Assembly (NCBI RefSeq): GCF_037893015.1
Contig: NC_133658.1
Coordinates: 169,051,640-169,115,639, forward strand
Reading direction: 5' to 3'
DNA length: 64,000 nt
Source of the DNA: Macrotis lagotis
Lineage: Eukaryota > Chordata > Mammalia > Peramelemorphia > Peramelidae
Part shown: positions 35,978 to 45,600 of the stretch, one piece after another
Numbering within the stretch: the stretch's first letter is position 1
Layout: each line of letters starts with the position of its first letter
Position numbers and translations under genes: made by a program
The notes under the pieces: generated by a model
What the model was told of the DNA's origin: nothing
Database searches by the model: none
The model's input: only the letters and a program-made list of their open reading frames with translations

Positions 35978-36127
35978 TCAGTGCTCCCTGCACATGGGCA
36001 AGTTCACAAAGGTGAAAACGTTGAATTCGGTCATGATGGAGAAACACAAGAAGATGCCATACAGGAAAAGGCACACGAATCCCAGCTTCTTGTCCAGCTT
36101 CCACTTGTTCATGTGGACACCAAAGAC
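35978..36127 (-). CDS. SLC24A3: terminal coding exon and stop codon, K+-dependent Na+/Ca2+ exchanger (NCKX3-like)
   Basis: The exon encodes 49 residues plus TGA (stop at 35978-35980). It starts VFGVHMNKWKLDKKLGF, runs through a final membrane helix (CLFLYGIFLCFSIMTEF) and ends NVFTFVNLPMCREH. The tail FSIMTEFNVFTFVNLPMC is the hallmark C-terminus of NCKX3/NCKX4. Ending in H, not in acidic residues, favours NCKX3. The acceptor is CTGTTTCTGTTTGCAG at 36128-36143. Joined to the upstream exon, the sequence gives helix, short basic loop (NKWKLDKK), helix, which are the last two transmembrane segments. Exon GC content and CpG count are higher than in the flanks, as expected for coding sequence. No frameshift or stop interrupts it, so the gene looks functional. 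SLC24A4 is the main alternative. Confidence 0.88.
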   Translation of the reverse strand, partial: VFGVHMNKWKLDKKLGFVCLFLYGIFLCFSIMTEFNVFTFVNLPMCREH

Positions 36128-37114
36128 CTGCAAACAGAAACAGAGCACCGGTTTTGGTGTGGAAAAGGAATGATGACTTTCTAAAGGACCTTGAATGGAA
36201 CCAGTGCAAATCTACTTTGAAAATCTCTCTCTCTTGGACCAAGAAAAATAAAATGACCTAAGATTTACAAATCCTATATAATAACCAAAGATTGAAATAT
36301 TATTTTAAATCTTATTTCCATTCTCATGATCAAGAAAACTATGATTAATTTGCTATTGAAATAAACAGAAAGAGTGAGACTTTTTAATTGGAATTCTAGT
36401 TGTGGTGATTACTCATCAAATATTTTTTGAGCTGAATGTTTATTACATTTGGCAAAAAAAGCAGCTTTCACTGGCTTAATGAAGATATTAGTACAACTTT
36501 CTAAATTCATGGTATCAAACAATGAAGTTTGTAGTACTGATTTCAAGATCATACAATATACTAAAGTACCTTCTGAATCTTTAAAGGAAGGCTGAATTAT
36601 TTTTGGTATCATTTTAGCACATATGTTTAAATGTATCAGTTGCATTCTAATTCTTTAAGACTTAGTCATCAGTACTTGTAATACATAATCACTCTCAGTT
36701 AACCAGAGTATTCCTCCAAGTGAAGAATACTACTTCCCAGTCTTTCTAGACATGTAGGAATTTGCTGTATCTGGGTGATTTATCAAGAAAATAGGAGAAT
36801 CACCCAGATACAGCAAATTCCTACATGTATGTGCCTGTTGTGAGACAAGACGGCTTCCCTCTAGGAGGCCTGGATTTTTTTCACACAAGGATAAAAGGCT
36901 GCTATGTGTTGCCAGGGCCTACTTCCAGGAAAGAATGGAAGCTGGCTGGGTCTTAAATAAGATTGCTCCAAATCACCATAAAGCACAAGACCATCAGGAA
37001 AATGCTCTCAGCAGAAGATGTCCAAACAAATATAGGCATGAAAAGGTCGATGGAGGAGATGAAGAGAAATAGTCCATAGAGATAAAAATACCAACTGGAA
37101 AGCTGTATACTTAC
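36128..37114 (-). other. terminal intron of the SLC24A3-like gene
   Basis: A 987-nt phase-0 intron between the last two coding exons, with GTAAGT donor and TTTGCAG acceptor on the minus strand. No SINE or LINE was recognised in it. Its most distinctive content is the perfect inverted repeat at 36750-36828, described separately. Confidence 0.8.
36750..36828. repeat. perfect 31-bp inverted repeat with 17-nt spacer (hairpin)
   Basis: The arm at 36750-36780 is the exact reverse complement of the arm at 36798-36828. Each arm is 31 nt, with core GGAATTTGCTGTATCTGGGT in the left arm. The spacer is 36781-36797. Pairing stops just outside the arms and meets only a possible G:U pair at the loop. It lies in the 987-nt terminal intron of the exchanger gene, so the pre-mRNA would form a 31-bp stem on either strand, of pre-microRNA size. 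It could equally be a recent inverted duplication, a short MITE or a fold-back assembly artefact. Confidence 0.95.
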
Positions 37115-37180
37115 CGTGACAAAAACTGAGGCCAAGAGCAAGCCAACAGAGTAGATCAGTCCCCTGCTATTCAGTCGAAT
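37115..37180 (-). CDS. SLC24A3: penultimate coding exon, K+-dependent Na+/Ca2+ exchanger (NCKX3-like)
   Basis: This 66-nt exon encodes 22 residues, beginning IRLNSRGLIYSVGLLLASVF and ending VT. They form most of a hydrophobic membrane helix near the end of an NCKX exchanger, a plasma-membrane protein that extrudes Ca2+ and K+ in exchange for Na+. The acceptor is a pyrimidine-rich TTCCTTCCTTACAG just above 37180. The donor is a consensus GTAAGT at 37109-37114. Both boundaries are phase 0, so it joins in frame to the terminal exon 987 nt downstream. A longer minus-strand reading frame runs through both splice sites, but the conserved part stops exactly at the donor. From memory of the family, the RLNSRGLIYSVGLLLASVF stretch fits NCKX3 better than NCKX4. 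NCKX1, 2 and 5 end differently. The paralogue call rests on recall and not on a search. Confidence 0.85.
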
Positions 37181-37679
37181 CTGTAAGGAAGGAATTTCAA
37201 ACTGAATCATGGTTTTATAAAAGCCATTTTCCATTTCCTTGGCATGCCATCAACTTTAAAATAGTGTTGTCTATAAGAATCCTTCTAAAACAAAGAAAAC
37301 TGAATGGTCTTTATACCTTTCCCTGGAGGCAGCCTTGACAAGAGAGAAAGATTAATCAAAAGATTTAATTAATCAAAATTTTTTTCTGTGTTCTATTTCA
37401 ATTACTTTTCTTCTATATTTCCTTAATATGCTTATTAACACAGTCCTGTGCATGACATTAGATGTTCAATCAATACCTGTTGGTCTATTGATGACTTATA
37501 CAATATTTAGTATTATTCAGAAAATTACTCTGCAGAGCTGAAAGGTGCTTAATCATCACAGAAAGATTCAAATGTTCTCTTAAGCCAGTATAGAAGAGAT
37601 TTTAGAAAGGTCTTCAATGGTGAATATCTTTGGTTAGCTCTCAGATAATTCAATAAATATTAAGTTCTTATGATGTAAA

Positions 37680-37800
37680 AGGTGCAATAGCATAGCAGCA
37701 AGGAGCCTGGTCTTGCCATTAGGAAAACTTAGGCCTTAGTCCTTCCTTCTGACACATAGAAATTTTGTGATAACCAGCAACATCTCAGTGCCCTAGGCAA
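37680..37800 (+). mobile_element. MIR-type SINE fragment
   Basis: ATAGCAGCAAGGAGCCTGGT head, then a worn ATTTTGTGATAACCAGCAAC...CTCAGTGCCCTAGGCAA. Strongly degraded. Confidence 0.45.
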
Positions 37801-38159
37801 TATTTTAGCACTGTTGTTTAGGATGAGTTGTAGATCTGCATTCATGGAGGGAGTCCCCATACTAAGACTTCTTCATCTTGGTAGAATCATAGGTCTAGAC
37901 CACCCCCCTCCACCAATATTTTTTAACCTGGTACTATGCTGGGTAAAAGGTAAAATTGAAATAGTTTCTATTTTCAGAAGATTTAAATTCTACAAGGGAA
38001 TATAGGTACTTCAGTTAAGTAAATAGAAAATTATATGAGATAATTTCAAGAGAAAGTAAGCACTAATATCAGGGGGGCAAGAGGAAATTCCTCTAGTAGG
38101 AAGCTTGATCTTATCTATGGTCTCAAGTCAATCAAGTCAAGGCAGCAGTAATTAAATAC

Positions 38160-38730
38160 CTGTTCTGTACCTGTCTGAGGATACAAAAGAAGGCTAAAAA
38201 ATTTAATCTTAAAAAAAGCTGTCTGTGCTCTTAAAGAATTCTCAACCTAATTGGAGAGTGGGGGGGTGATATAACATGCAAAATATAAACAAGTTACATA
38301 CAGGATAAATTGGAAGATAATGAGAGGGAATGCTTCTGGGAAAGGCTTTTTGCAGAAGATAGGATCTTAGTTGAGACTTGAAGGAAGCCAGGGCAGTCAG
38401 GAGGGCAGAGATAAGGAAGAGAAAGAGTGGTCCAGGTTTAGAGTTCAGTAGATGAAAATGCTTGGGGTTTGGAGATGATGTATTTCATATGAAGAAGAGG
38501 AAGGAGGCCAGTGTAATTGGGTTACTAAATACTTAGAGAGAAGTGTATCATAAGAAGACTGGAAAAAGCAGGAAGGGGACAGGTTATGAAGGCCTTTGAA
38601 AGCTAAACAAGGGATTTTATATTTGATCTTGGAGGCAATAGGGAATCAAAGGAGTTTGTTGAATGGGGGAATAGATATGGCATGATTAGATCTGTATTTT
38701 AGAAGGATAAATTTGAGAGTTGAAAGAAAG
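38160..38730 (-). mobile_element. L2 LINE 3' region, antisense
   Basis: Antisense L2 landmarks in order: TCTGAGGATACAAAAGAAGG, TGGGAAAGGCTTTTTGCAGA, TTGAGACTTGAAGGAAGCCA, AAGACTGGAAAAAGCAGGAA, TTATGAAGGCCTTTGAAAGC and TTATATTTGATCTTGGAGGC. This is the 3' UTR and the end of ORF2. Confidence 0.75.
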
Positions 38731-38779
38731 GAGGTAAAACAGTGGGAACCCAGTTCAGATTATATAAGGTAATCTTGAA

Positions 38780-39260
38780 ATGGACTCAATCAGCATGGTA
38801 TTAAGATTTTTCCCCAGCTTTCTTCTACAGCAAAGGAGATGGGAGATTGGGAGTAGTGAGAATAATCTAAGATCATGATTTGATAGGCAAGATGTTTAAG
38901 GGGATTAAGGGGTTAAGGTTTCTAGAGAAGAGGATAGTATGGAAGTTAACTGGTCTGCTAAGGGGTCAAGTTCACAAAGGGAAGAGAAGTAGTCAGTTGT
39001 GGAGATGATCACTTGGGAAAGAACTGAAGGGTGAAGGGACTGGAATAGTGAGGATAAAGAATGGGGTTTGGAGTTGTAATGTAGAGGGAGAGGTTGAAAT
39101 GACAACAGTTTATGAGCAGATAAAGGAATTTCAAAGTTTATAAATATGAACGTGGAATATTTATGGGTGATGGCAAGATCAAGAGAATGAAGGAAGCTGG
39201 GAGGTGAAGTTGAAGAAGGAGTGCATTCTGGAAATGGACCCACTTGTGCACAGGAAAGCT
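38780..39260 (-). mobile_element. unclassified old interspersed repeat, antisense copy
   Basis: The minus strand of this stretch parallels 63290-63560 on the plus strand: a low-stop Ser/Leu/Pro-rich frame sharing SVLSQVI/SILSQVI, then AACCTTA, and later GATTGAGTCCA against GACTGGGTCCA. A 112-codon frame runs 39243-38905. It adjoins the L2 copy and may be an unrecognised upstream part of such a LINE. Confidence 0.45.
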
Positions 39261-39899
39261 TTGGTCTGAGAGATGGAATTATAACTATGAAAACCTTTAT
39301 TCTTTTGCCTTATTAAATATATTTTTTCTCTGTCAATCAGATTAAGATCCAGATCTTTTGATTCTCAATCTGATGCTTTCTTTTTCTCAAACTCCCACCT
39401 CCTAAGGGTGAAGTGGATCTACTGGTGCTATTAAAGCTGATGTCCAAGAACAGAACGATCTATTTCCAAAGCTAGTAAACGAATATCCCATCTTTATGGA
39501 CTAATAATACCATCAATGGGACTCACAGATGATGCAGAAATTCTACAGTTTAACAATATGAACCTTAGTCCTTAACCATAAAGAGACAGAGGACAAAGAA
39601 AAGTCCTGAGGTTAGCTGGTGCAACTCTGGCAATATTTGCTGTTTTCCAACAGCTGGATTTCTTTTGGTTTTTAAGACTGTTATTAATGACTCAAGGATT
39701 TCCATTTGGAATCTGACAAAAGACACCAGGGACTGAAATGCCAGCACAGGAAATTTGTTTCTCTACTAGACTTGGGTCAGCAGTCAATATATAGGTTGCC
39801 ATGTGGTTTTTTCTGAAGGATGATGATCCAAAGCAAAGCAGAAAACTTTGGTCCCTAAGTCTACCATTAAAATAAATGAAGATGTCTCATCTGTGCTTG

Positions 39900-40000
39900 T
39901 GAGCTTCTAGAGGGATTGAGACTACCTTGTTCATTTTCCTCAGTCCTTAGTAAAGGGGTCTACACATGGACAGAGTTCAAAATATGTTTGTTAAATTGAA
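39900..40000 (+). mobile_element. L2-like 3' end scrap
   Basis: GAGCTTCTAGAGGGATTGAG, CAGTCCTTAGTAAAGGGG and GTTTGTTAAATTGAA follow the worn L2 3' pattern. Confidence 0.4.
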
Positions 40001-40069
40001 ATAATTGATTTAACTAGGCCATAACAGTATTCCAGTGGCCTGGGGTGAGTTGTAATTCTTGGAGTCACT

Positions 40070-40262
40070 TGTGGTTGTTGTTGAGTCATTCAGTCTGGAT
40101 TTGACTATTTGTGACCCTGCATTCTATACTGTCCATAGGGTTTTCTTGGCAAAGATATTGGAATGGTTTGCTCTTTCCTTCTCCAGCAGATTAAGACAAA
40201 CAGAGATTAAGAGATTTACCCACAGCTAATAAGAATCTGATGTCACATTTGAATTTAAGCCT
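40070..40262 (-). mobile_element. MAR1-like SINE, antisense
   Basis: TGTTGTTGAGTCATTCAGTC, GGGTTTTCTTGGCAAAGATA, TTGGAATGGTTTGCTC and TCCTTCTCCAGCAGATTAAG follow the family order. The tail region runs into a TC/TA microsatellite. Confidence 0.8.
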
Positions 40263-40309
40263 TCTATAATGTTTTTCACCTGTATACACATACATGCATG
40301 TATATACAC

Positions 40310-40310
<1 letters not shown>

Positions 40311-40392
<82 letters not shown>
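40311..40392. repeat. (TC)13-(TA)28 compound microsatellite
   Basis: Perfect TC repeats from 40311 change to perfect TA repeats at about 40337, ending at 40392. The frames drawn through it on both strands are artefacts. Confidence 0.97.
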
Positions 40393-40394
<2 letters not shown>

Positions 40395-40619
40395 CACATA
40401 CCTCCTGAAAATGGAAAGCCAATCATGGCAACATTCTAATCATCAATTACTTCAACATCTGGAAAAAGCAATCATAGGTCATAGATTCCTTATTTTATGT
40501 ATATAGTCTGCCTGAATGAAATGACTTGCCCTATGACACATAGCTGTTTAATATCACTCAGTTCTTGCTAGGATATCTTCCTGTTGTTTGGGGAGATAAG
40601 TTTGTAGATCCATAAAGGC

Positions 40620-40745
40620 TCAGAATCAGAGAATCTCTAGGCTAGAAAAGACCATGTGATTAATCCTATGCCCAACCAAGAACACTGTCCATACCATCCC
40701 TGATGGAGAATCATTCAACTTGCCCTCTTAGAGATCAGAAACTGA
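40620..40745 (-). mobile_element. L3/CR1-type fragment, antisense
   Basis: CAGAATCAGAGAATCTCTAGG, AAAAGACCATGTGATTAATCC and CCAACCAAGAACACTGTCC resemble the antisense L3 3' end. Confidence 0.5.
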
Positions 40746-41289
40746 CCTCTTAGCATTAGAACCCAGGAAAAGGAAATGAATAGTCCTCTTTACATCTGGC
40801 ACTAAAACCAGGACCCTTAAGATTAGGTACTGGCATAATAATTAGGCCTGTCAAAAATTGTTAATAAACATGACTTGGAACCCAGCCAGTGGAAAAGGTA
40901 AAGTACCATTTAAAGTTCTTGTATAGGCATAGTCTCAAATAATGCATCCTAATTATTCTAACTTTTGGAAAAGAGATTGAGTTGAAGTTTTCCTGACTCT
41001 CTACTTCCCTAATGGGAAACTTTTTTTTTTTGAAAATCATAGAGTATACAGAATATCTAAGGAAACATTCATTTTTAGACACAGATTTACTCTTTTAAAT
41101 TGGATCATTATTTTAAAGGGCATTTTTAACTGAGTCCTCTTCATCAGCAGAAACATTTCATGAAGGAAACCATTAATTGGACCTCAGTTTATATTACAGC
41201 AATATATGGCAAACTATTTAGTTTTCCCAAAAAGTGTCAGTTGAAAATATGAAAAGTTCTATGAATATGAACTTGGTGGCATATTTCAA

Positions 41290-41545
41290 ACCATTGTAAT
41301 AGCCTAATTGATTTCCTTACTGCAATTCTCTTTCCTTTTCAATCTATTTTGTCTGTAGCAACAAAAGTGTTAATCTTAAAGCTTGTTGTGCCTTGTCATT
41401 TCTTGCTCAAAAAGGCTCAGTGGTTCCGTATCACTGACATAATCAAATAAAACCTCTGTTGGGCCTTTAAAGTCCTTTGCAATCTGGCTCTAACCTACTT
41501 TTCTAGGCTCTTTGCAAATTACTTGTCCTTTGCATAATCTTTAAT
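41290..41545 (+). mobile_element. L2 LINE fragment
   Basis: CATTGTAATAGCCTAATTGA, TGCTCAAAAAGGCTCAGTGG, CTGTTGGGCCTTTAAAGTCC and CAATCTGGCTCTAACCTAC are the L2 ORF2-end and 3' UTR landmarks in order. The continuation is probably at 42270-42690 beyond inserted SINEs. Confidence 0.7.
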
Positions 41546-41569
41546 CCCGTCAAACTGGCTGACATAATT

Positions 41570-41721
41570 TTCTTTTAGGTTTTTGCTAGGAAATGGGGTT
41601 AAGTGGCTTGCCCAAGGCCACACAGCTAGGTAATTATTAAGTGTGTGAGGTCGGATTTGAACTCAGGTACTCCTGACTCCAGGGCTGGTGCTCTGTCTAC
41701 TGCACCACCTAGCTGCCCCCC
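41570..41721 (-). mobile_element. WSINE1-like SINE, antisense
   Basis: AAATGGGGTTAAGTGGCTTG, CCAAGGCCACACAGCTAGG, TAATTATTAAGTGTGTGAGG and CTACTGCACCACCTAGCTGC. A well-preserved, presumably young copy inserted in L2. Confidence 0.93.
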
Positions 41722-41889
41722 ACAATTTTTTTAATATGACATTCTACCCCTTTTTTTAATTTAAAATTTTTGTTTATTAGCAGAATCTATGCAAGAAGTT
41801 CTCAGGAGAGGAAACACTTTACAATTCAGGAGCATGTTCATTTTAGAACAAAGGAACAGCAACAGTTGATCCAAACCTCACTATGAATG

Positions 41890-42160
41890 ACCTGCCCTAA
41901 TAATTTTGTGTATTACTTGAAGTAAATTTGTGATTTTATTTCCATGATTTGGAGTAAAGTTAAGAAAGTTAAGTGACTTGTCCAGGATCACACAGCTAAT
42001 AAGTGTGAGGTCAAGTTTGAACTCAGCTTTTCCACAGTGCCTTTCACCTGTTATCATGTCTATGTATGTATATATGTAATGCATGTATATATATGCATAT
42101 ATTTATATATAAGCATATATATCTCCTGAAAATGGAGAGCGAATCATTCCAGCACTAGAA
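41890..42160 (-). mobile_element. worn SINE with AT-rich tail, paralogous to 40.2-40.44 kb
   Basis: Contains AAGTGACTTGTCCAGGATCA, CACAGCTAATAAGTGTGAGG, a TATG/TATA-rich microsatellite (42055-42120) and then ATCTCCTGAAAATGGAGAGC. The same order (CTTTCACCTGT, AT repeat, CCTCCTGAAAATGGAAAGCC) occurs at 40275-40425. Confidence 0.55.
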
Positions 42161-42269
42161 TATTAATAGAGACATCAAAGGAGCTAGTAAAATTTTGCTA
42201 TTTCTCAGTTATCTACAATATGTCTATTGCTGTGTATTTTGGGGAATTTCCACCTGCTGAGTTAGTGTT

Positions 42270-42700
42270 TTTGAACAGGTTGCCTATCCCCTGTGCCTGG
42301 AGGGCATTCCTTCTAGGACCTTGTCTTCTTCAAATTTCTAGCTCCTTTCAGATCTCAAATTCCATCCCAATTAGTTAATTAATCAATAAATAGTTTCTCA
42401 AAAATGAATATGTTCCTGACACTGTTCTAAGGACTGAGGATATAAAGACAAAAATGAAATAACACAAAGCCTTTTCTGATTTCCTTTTCTTCTTCTACTA
42501 GTGGCACCTCTAATTACTTTATATTAACTTTTTATTAATATTTGCTATTTTCTTTTATATATTTTCCCTGATTGAAAATAAGACCATTAAGCTCAGGGAC
42601 TGTCTGTTGCCTTTTTTTTTTTTTTGGTTGCCAAGACTTACCATGTGGTCTGAAATACAGAGGGTACTTAATAAATGAGTGTTGAATTAATTGATGGAGA
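42270..42700 (+). mobile_element. L2 LINE 3' end, probably continuing 41290-41545
   Basis: CCTGTGCCTGGAGGGCATTCC, CTCCTTTCAGATCTCAAATTC, AAGCTCAGGGACTGTCTGTTG and GAGGGTACTTAATAAATGAG follow the L2 3' UTR order. A second worn scrap (ACACTGTTCTAAGGACTGAGG) interrupts it at about 42375-42470. Confidence 0.65.
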
Positions 42701-42714
42701 ACTTCAAGGACCTA

Positions 42715-42925
42715 TATTTACTAAACTAGACTGCTAGATTTGGAATGAGCAAGACCTTAGGCAAGGCATTTAACTGCTGTCTGCCTCAATTTCCTCATTT
42801 ATAATATGGGAATAATAACAGCACCCATCTCATAGGGGTTGTTAGGAGGATCAATTGATGTAACATGTAAAGCACTTTTGGGAACCTTAAATGCTATCAA
42901 CTCTTACTACTTCAACCTTGAATGA
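42715..42925 (+). mobile_element. THER1/MIR-type SINE
   Basis: TGCCTCAATTTCCTCATTTAT, AATATGGGAATAATAACAGC, ACCCATCTCATAGGGGTTG and ATGTAAAGCACTTTTGGGAAC. Confidence 0.85.
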
Positions 42926-42953
42926 TGATAACTACTACCACTTAATTGCTAGC

Positions 42954-42955
<2 letters not shown>

Positions 42956-42987
<32 letters not shown>

Positions 42988-42988
42988 G
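42956..42988. repeat. (ATT)n trinucleotide repeat
   Basis: Eleven ATT units between two MIR-type SINEs, probably grown from a SINE tail. Confidence 0.95.
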
Positions 42989-43240
42989 CTACTGCTAATG
43001 ATATAACTTCAACTAGTGTTTTGATGTTGCAAATTTACATGTTTCACATATTATCTCAGCAGATCCTCCCAACAGCCCCTGTGAAATGGGAGCTATTATT
43101 ATTCCCATTTTATAAATGAGGAAACTGAGGCAAACAGAGGCTAAGTGATGTGGCTTGAGTCACACAACTAACAAGTAACTGTGGTAAGATTTGATTTCAG
43201 GTGTTCTCAACCCTAATTGTATAGGTTAGCTACTACTTTT
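42989..43240 (-). mobile_element. MIR/THER1-type SINE, antisense
   Basis: ATTATCTCAGCAGATCCTCCC, CAACAGCCCCTGTGAAATGG, AATGAGGAAACTGAGGCAAAC, AGTCACACAACTAACAAG and CAGGTGTTCTCAACCC in order. A tail-to-tail neighbour of the SINE at 42715. Confidence 0.85.
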
Positions 43241-43460
43241 TTTTTTGCTATATCCACTGCTACTACAGATATATTTGTTTCAATAAAATCACTGGGAAAT
43301 CAAGAAATAAAAGAAATGTATTTGAACTATCCTTATTATATCAGCATGATCATAGGACAATTTCTGAAGTGACTTTGCTGAATTGTTTTGAGTTCACTTT
43401 AACATCCAGGCACATGCAGTCACCCAATCTGTTACAAATGAATAAGTTTAAACACAAAAT

Positions 43461-43692
43461 TAATGTTGTTGTTGAGTTGTTGCAGTCATGTCTTACTCTT
43501 TATGATCCCATTTGGAGTTTTCTTGTTAAAGACACTAGAGTGGTTTACCATTTCCAACTCCAGATCATTTTACAGATGAAGAAACCAAGGCAAACAGGTT
43601 TAAGTGACCTGCCCAGGGTCACACAGCTAGGGTTTGAGGTCAGATTTGAATTCAGCAAGATAAATCTTATTCTAAGTTCTTTATCCACTGAA
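43461..43692 (-). mobile_element. MAR1-like SINE, antisense
   Basis: TGTTGTTGTTGAGTTGTTGC, CCATTTGGAGTTTTCTTG, ATTTTACAGATGAAGAAACC, TGCCCAGGGTCACACAGC and TTCTTTATCCACTGAAC. A 130-codon frame reading through it is an artefact. Confidence 0.87.
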
Positions 43693-44074
43693 CAACAAAC
43701 TTCCCCAAACATAAAAAGGCCATCATATAATCAATATTGGATAAACGGTCTCTGGAGATAGACATTTTATAAATTTGGTGTATCTCCTGAAAACTGATTA
43801 ACATTATGATTTTTGACATAGTTGACATGCAGTTCTTTATGGTTTTCAAAACTCTTTTCTCTCAATAATCATGGCAGAGAGGTAGTATAAATATTCTTTG
43901 CCTAATTTACAGAAGATTTGCATTTGTAAAATTCTGGAACTGGAATCACCCACAGAGATGATTTAACCCTATTCCCTCATTTTACATTTATATTCCATTA
44001 GTGTATGACAACAGAATTGAAACATCAACTCAGGTCTCTCGTGATTTTGTTTAGTGCTCTTCCTACTATAACAG

Positions 44075-45600
44075 AAACATCCAGTACCAAAATCACAGAT
44101 TGGGAAGAAACTTCAATAGTCATCTAGTCCAACACATTAAAAAAAAAGAATCTCCACTCTAACACCCCAGATTATTCTTTATCTAGCTTTTGCTCAATGA
44201 CCTTTGGTGAGGGAAAACTCACAAGACAAATGGTCCACATTGGGACAGCTTTAATTTAGCAAGGAAATTTTTCCTTCTAGTGAGCCTGAGTTAACTTCTT
44301 TGATTTCTCATCATCACTCCTAGTTTTACCCCATTGGACCAAACATAATGGGTCTGGTTCCTCTTCCACATACCATTTTTCACATACTAAAGATGGATCT
44401 CTTATTTCCCCTATTTTCTCTTCTCCAGGTTATATACCAACCTGACCTCTCTTTTTAGTTGCTGAGTAGTTTTTCAGTTGTGTCTGACTCTTCATGGCAC
44501 AATATCATGAGCTAAGTAAAGACTTTTCATCAACCTGGCTATTCTCTGGACACTTTCAAGCTTACTGATAATCTTCCTAAAATATGGCAACTAGGACTGA
44601 ACACAATCTACATGTGAGAAAACTATAGTGCAACTGTCATCATATTTATGGATTCTATCTCTCTCAATGTAACTCAAATAGTCATTTCCTCCTTTGGCTA
44701 TCATGTCAAATTGTAAATTCATATAGAATTTGCAGCTCACCAAATCTCCTAAATCCTTTTCAGATATATTGCTATCTTTCTAGGCTTTGTCCAGTCTTTT
44801 ATACATGAAATTTTGTTATTTTAATAGCTATCTAACATTTATATAGTAATTTAAATCTGTTGGTTTATCATTTCATTTGATCCTCACAATTCCTTGAGAG
44901 ATATAGGTGCTATTAAAACTCACTTTACCGGTGAATAAATTGAGACAAATAGAGATTAAGTGATTAATACAATCTGACTCCAGATTCAGCATTCTATCTA
45001 CTATGTCACTGAGATGAGTCTTTAATTTATTTATAAAACTTTACATTTATCCCTATTAGATTTAATTTTGCTAGATTCTCTTCAAAGTTATAGCTTGTCA
45101 AGATCTGTTTGAATCCTAATTTGTCTTTCAATGTTTCCCTCCTAGCTTAGAGTCATTTGTAAATTTGACAAGCATGCCATCTATGCCTTTATCATTCATA
45201 AAAATTTCAACCAAACACACAACACATAACACCCTGTTATAAGCTTCCTTTCAAGCTGCTTTTTAGGCCAAGCCATTCAAACAAATTCAAATCCACCTAT
45301 CTGGGTTATTCTCTTGTCATCAGCCCATCTTTAAAAAACAAACAGCAAGAAATTTAGAGATTTTATTAAATGCTTTTCTAAATCATAGGCAATTAGTATC
45401 ATTCTCTTATCTACCAGTATAGTAAACTTGATAAAAAAAGAATTATGGTTAGTTTGGCATGATAGGTTCTTGATGAAACAATGCTATTTGTAATCACTAC
45501 TTTTTTCTAAATGTTCACTAACATAACACATTCTTGAATTTTGCTAGGAAATGAAGTCAGGATCACTGACCTAGAGTTCAGATTCTTCCCTTCAACATAT
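44075..45600 (-). mobile_element. L3/CR1-type LINE, RT remnant and 3' UTR, antisense, with nested SINEs
   Basis: From 44090 (AATCACAGATTGGGAAGAAA, CATCTAGTCCAACAC) the antisense CR1/L3 landmarks appear in order: TTCTCTTCTCCAGG, CTTACTGATAATCTTCC, GTCATTTGTAAATTTGACAAGC, ATTCAAACAAATTCAAATCC, and GAGATTTTATTAAATGC (worn antisense of the DLSEAFDK RT motif), then TTTGGCATGATAGGTTCTTG and TTGAATTTTGCTAGGAAATG. A MAR1-like scrap (44458-44510) and an antisense MIR (44820-45010) are nested inside. The longest L3 copy in the window. Confidence 0.8.

Noticed and set aside
35795-36184. 129-codon plus-strand frame opposite the last exchanger exon
   Set aside because: Antisense shadow of the real exon and 3' UTR; the minus strand carries the conserved protein.
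36953-37234. 93-codon minus-strand frame spanning the penultimate exon
   Set aside because: Conservation covers only 37115-37180; the rest reads through a consensus donor and acceptor into intron.
43369-43761. 130-codon plus-strand frame
   Set aside because: Reads through an antisense MAR1-like SINE.
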